A stretch of 6,836 nucleotides of DNA, from positions 1 through 6,836 of the forward strand of contig DPAW01000132.1 of assembly GCA_003517285.1 (NCBI GenBank), given 5' to 3'. Origin of the DNA: Verrucomicrobiales bacterium. GTDB taxonomy: Bacteria; Verrucomicrobiota; Verrucomicrobiia; Limisphaerales; UBA1100. The notes under the pieces are model-generated. The model searched no databases, was not told the DNA's origin, and saw nothing but the letters and a program-made list of their open reading frames with translations. This document shows positions 4,804 to 6,836 of this stretch, in pieces. Within the stretch, counting starts at the first letter, position 1; the number at the start of each line of letters is the position of its first letter. The translations under genes were made by a program, and so were the position numbers.

Positions 4804-6396
4804 ATGTTCGAGGATTACCCTGCAGCTAAGTGGATTTTAATTTGGTCAACTTTACCAATTGCTCTGGTTGCCGGGTTTTATCTTTTAAAGGAATGGGTCA
4901 CTAATAAGATAAAGCAACGCTCCGATGTTGCTAAGAATGGCAAAAAAAATCGGCAATACACTGACGAATTTAAGTTGGGTAAATATGTCGATACGGCTGA
5001 AATGAGGGATCTAACTCAAATTTATATAGCAAGAGAAGATAAGCCCACAGGCCCCTTTACTCCGAGACAGGTCAAAGACTTTCTGGAGCAAGGAGTGTTG
5101 AGACCTTCTGACCTAGGAATAGTAGCTTCCAACACAGCCGATGGTTGGATTCCTCTTGCGGAACTAATTAAGAGGATGAATCCAGAGGATTTTGAGCCAG
5201 AGTTGAAATCTCGGGTTTCGCCTTCAAGTGGAAATAAAACCCAGCAGATGGAAATCCAAGACTTGGTCGGGGCTAATATACAAGATGCTACTCACATGGT
5301 TTTGGAGCATGAGAGGGTTGCTTTTTTCCGATGGGTCTCATTGATTGAATTACCCTTTTTATTCCTTTTATTTCTCTTATTTCTCCCGTGTGCACTCGTT
5401 TTAGCGATAATCCTAGCAGTAAAATTGGGTGATGAGATTGGAGGAGACGGTCTGATTGCAATGGTGAAGTGGTCCTTAAAAGGTATCCGTTTTCATTACC
5501 ACAAACACCAATTAATCCTCAGAGTGTATGGTGCCGGGGAGTCGGTATTGGTTGAATCAAAACATATCCCTCATTCAAAGGAAGCGGCAGAAAATTTAAT
5601 TTTTGACCTATTAGAGAGTACGCATCAACAAAAGCTGGTGTTGGTGGAAATGCTGGGAAGAACCGGAGATAAGACCAAAACCTATATTAAGGAACATTTG
5701 GTAACCTGGTATGGCGGCCGTCCATTAATGGCCCTACAAAGGGATTTCATCGAGAAAGACAGCGAAGCTGCCTTATTGCAAAAAGGATGGAAAATAGATG
5801 AGATTCCCGATGGGTTTTTGTGCTCCAGAGAAGTGGAAGAAAATGAAGTTCACTGGCCAATTTGGGTATGGATTTTTATCCATGTTATTTTCCCACCCTC
5901 TTTATTCCTCTTGTTATTTGGGTACCATAGGAAACGTATTAGGGATTCTTGGTTATATTGGCATAAAGATAGAAACCCCGTCTGGGAGTTTATGATCAAG
6001 GCCGACCACTTAAGATTAACAAAAAAACGCTGGCGAAGGAATGCTTCCAGATTAGAAGAGAAGGTGTTCTTTGATATCCATGGCCGTGATCTCATTGGGA
6101 TATGCCATGCAGCAGGTTTGAGCTATGATGATCAATCTGATTACGAGAGTAAATCAGTGAAAATATATACGCATGAAGGCATTACAACTTTACCCGGAAT
6201 AAAAGGTGTAAGTTTGGAGCATTTATCTAATTGGATAACTTCTGTTACTCTCAGTCTTCGTGCAAAAAAACCTGAGTTGGGTTTGGGATATGATCCCGAC
6301 CGACCGTCCAAATGCCCTTACTGTGGCAGTATTTATGTCTTTAAGCCGGGTCAGAGTTGTCCAAGTTGTGGAGGTTGGCCTGATAGGATTAACTAG
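4804..6396 (+). CDS. GYF_2-like membrane protein with C-terminal zinc ribbon
   Basis: 530 residues from the ATG at 4804. Hydrophobic segments: 11-29, about 177-206 (one long or two short helices), and 351-373. A GYF_2-like domain lies at 72-122 after the first helix: QIYIAREDKPTGPF, KDFLEQGVLRPSD, DGWIPLAELIKRM. The C-terminus has CPYC (504-507) and CPSC (519-522), a four-cysteine zinc ribbon. The regions 207-349 and 374-495 are soluble and unrecognised; both contain repeated YHK/YWHK-like basic and aromatic patches. The frame is open back to 4690, but those codons lie inside sua5 in another frame, so 4804 is preferred. No Shine-Dalgarno; an AT-rich stretch at 4764-4781 could hold a promoter. 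Hand-counted samples give 37-47% GC against about 70% in nearby genes, suggesting acquisition from elsewhere. Function unknown. Confidence 0.82.
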   Translation: MFEDYPAAKWILIWSTLPIALVAGFYLLKEWVTNKIKQRSDVAKNGKKNRQYTDEFKLGKYVDTAEMRDLTQIYIAREDKPTGPFTPRQVKDFLEQGVLRPSDLGIVASNTADGWIPLAELIKRMNPEDFEPELKSRVSPSSGNKTQQMEIQDLVGANIQDATHMVLEHERVAFFRWVSLIELPFLFLLFLLFLPCALVLAIILAVKLGDEIGGDGLIAMVKWSLKGIRFHYHKHQLILRVYGAGESVLVESKHIPHSKEAAENLIFDLLESTHQQKLVLVEMLGRTGDKTKTYIKEHLVTWYGGRPLMALQRDFIEKDSEAALLQKGWKIDEIPDGFLCSREVEENEVHWPIWVWIFIHVIFPPSLFLLLFGYHRKRIRDSWLYWHKDRNPVWEFMIKADHLRLTKKRWRRNASRLEEKVFFDIHGRDLIGICHAAGLSYDDQSDYESKSVKIYTHEGITTLPGIKGVSLEHLSNWITSVTLSLRAKKPELGLGYDPDRPSKCPYCGSIYVFKPGQSCPSCGGWPDRIN

Positions 6397-6836
6397 TTTT
6401 TTTTTGCCACCAACTCCAGGCACCCCAGAGAATCACAGGCACCGCGGCGCTCAGGACGAGCGCGAGGAGCTTGTTTTCCTGTGCGGCATCCGTGGAGCCC
6501 AACCAGGCGTAGGTAAAACTCATGGGCGCGCAGCCGCATAGCAGCGCGGCAAAGTATTGGCGGGCCGGCATGCGCATTAGGCCGGCGTAGCAGCTGAGCA
6601 GTTCCGGAAGGAGAATGCTCCAGCGCGAGAGGGCGATCACCCAGCCGCCTTGGTTGGCAAAAAAACGTTGGCCGAGTTCCATGCCCTGTTCCCCAACCAA
6701 AAACTGCGCGGCGCGTTCGTTGAGCACGCGGCACAGGAGAAAGCCAGTCGTGCCGGCGGCAAATGTGCCAAGCGTGCCGATGGCCCCGCCCAGTAGCGGT
6801 CCGTAGGCCATACCCAGTGAGGCGAGGACAGCCGTT
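6389..6836 (-). CDS. VTT/DedA (SNARE-associated) family membrane protein, N-terminus beyond right edge
   Basis: 148 residues are visible, with no stop before the right edge. Codons above the first visible ATG (6811) read TAVLASLG and continue the hydrophobic pattern, so the ATG is probably internal and the gene partial. The pattern fits PF09335: GGAIGTLGTFAAGTTGFLLCR (helix with Gly repeats), QRFFANQGGWVIALSRW (the re-entrant loop, normally F-x-x-x-G-x-x-x-x-x-x-x-R), LLPELLSCYAGLMRMPARQYF (the AGLxRM segment), then two final helices and WWQKKTS. DedA-family proteins are proton-coupled or scramblase-like membrane proteins involved in lipid carrier recycling and envelope homeostasis; the specific substrate cannot be told. 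The arginine-proline pair of many family members is R-W-S-I-L-L-P here. Its 3' end overlaps the opposite gene by 8 bp. Confidence 0.75.
   Translation of the reverse strand, partial: TAVLASLGMAYGPLLGGAIGTLGTFAAGTTGFLLCRVLNERAAQFLVGEQGMELGQRFFANQGGWVIALSRWSILLPELLSCYAGLMRMPARQYFAALLCGCAPMSFTYAWLGSTDAAQENKLLALVLSAAVPVILWGAWSWWQKKTS

Noticed and set aside
6361..6405. Intrinsic terminator ending in T9 after the zinc-ribbon gene
   Set aside because: Only a 4-bp CCAA/TTGG pairing about 20 bases upstream was found, with no GC-rich stem next to the T-run.
4747..6405. AT-rich block as an integrated element with attachment sites or flanking target duplications
   Set aside because: I compared the two ends (about 4740-4800 and 6380-6420) and saw no matching direct or inverted repeats, and there is no integrase or transposase.
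1..6836. tRNA, rRNA, riboswitch or CRISPR array
   Set aside because: The window is almost fully coding; no cloverleaf, rRNA core motif or regularly spaced repeat-spacer pattern was seen.

Overview
The window looks like a piece of a Verrucomicrobiota-type chromosome, with Planctomycetota as the main alternative. The reasons are the GYF_2 (DUF4339) heads joined to small membrane domains, the DUF2752 and DUF4190 families, a TrpD of the style I associate with that group, high GC and no visible Shine-Dalgarno sequences. This taxonomic call is from memory of protein style and was not searched.

Layout. From position 3635 down to the left edge, six genes run on the minus strand: trpD (anthranilate phosphoribosyltransferase), a DUF2752 membrane protein, then four small membrane proteins that share a GYF_2 head and differ in their membrane tails (a glycine-rich two-helix tail, DUF4190, a multi-helix tail with an acidic proline-rich leader, and a CD225/dispanin tail cut by the window edge). 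Spacings are 1, 65, -1, 13 and -4 nt, so the four GYF_2 genes look like one translationally coupled unit, possibly an extension of a trpD-headed transcript. A 111-nt divergent intergenic region containing three heptamer repeats separates trpD from sua5 (threonylcarbamoyl-AMP synthase) on the plus strand. A short terminator-like hairpin overlaps the sua5 stop. It is followed by a distinctly AT-richer gene for a 530-residue membrane protein with another GYF_2-like domain and a C-terminal zinc ribbon. That gene ends in an 8-bp tail-to-tail overlap with a minus-strand VTT/DedA-type membrane protein that runs off the right edge.

How the genes may work together. trpD (tryptophan synthesis) and sua5 (tRNA t6A modification) are housekeeping genes. 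The most interesting content is the DUF2752 plus GYF_2 membrane-protein set. GYF domains are known to bind proline-rich peptides, and every member of this set has proline-rich stretches, so a mutually interacting membrane assembly is a reasonable but untested idea. No RNA genes, CRISPR arrays, transposases or integrases were seen.
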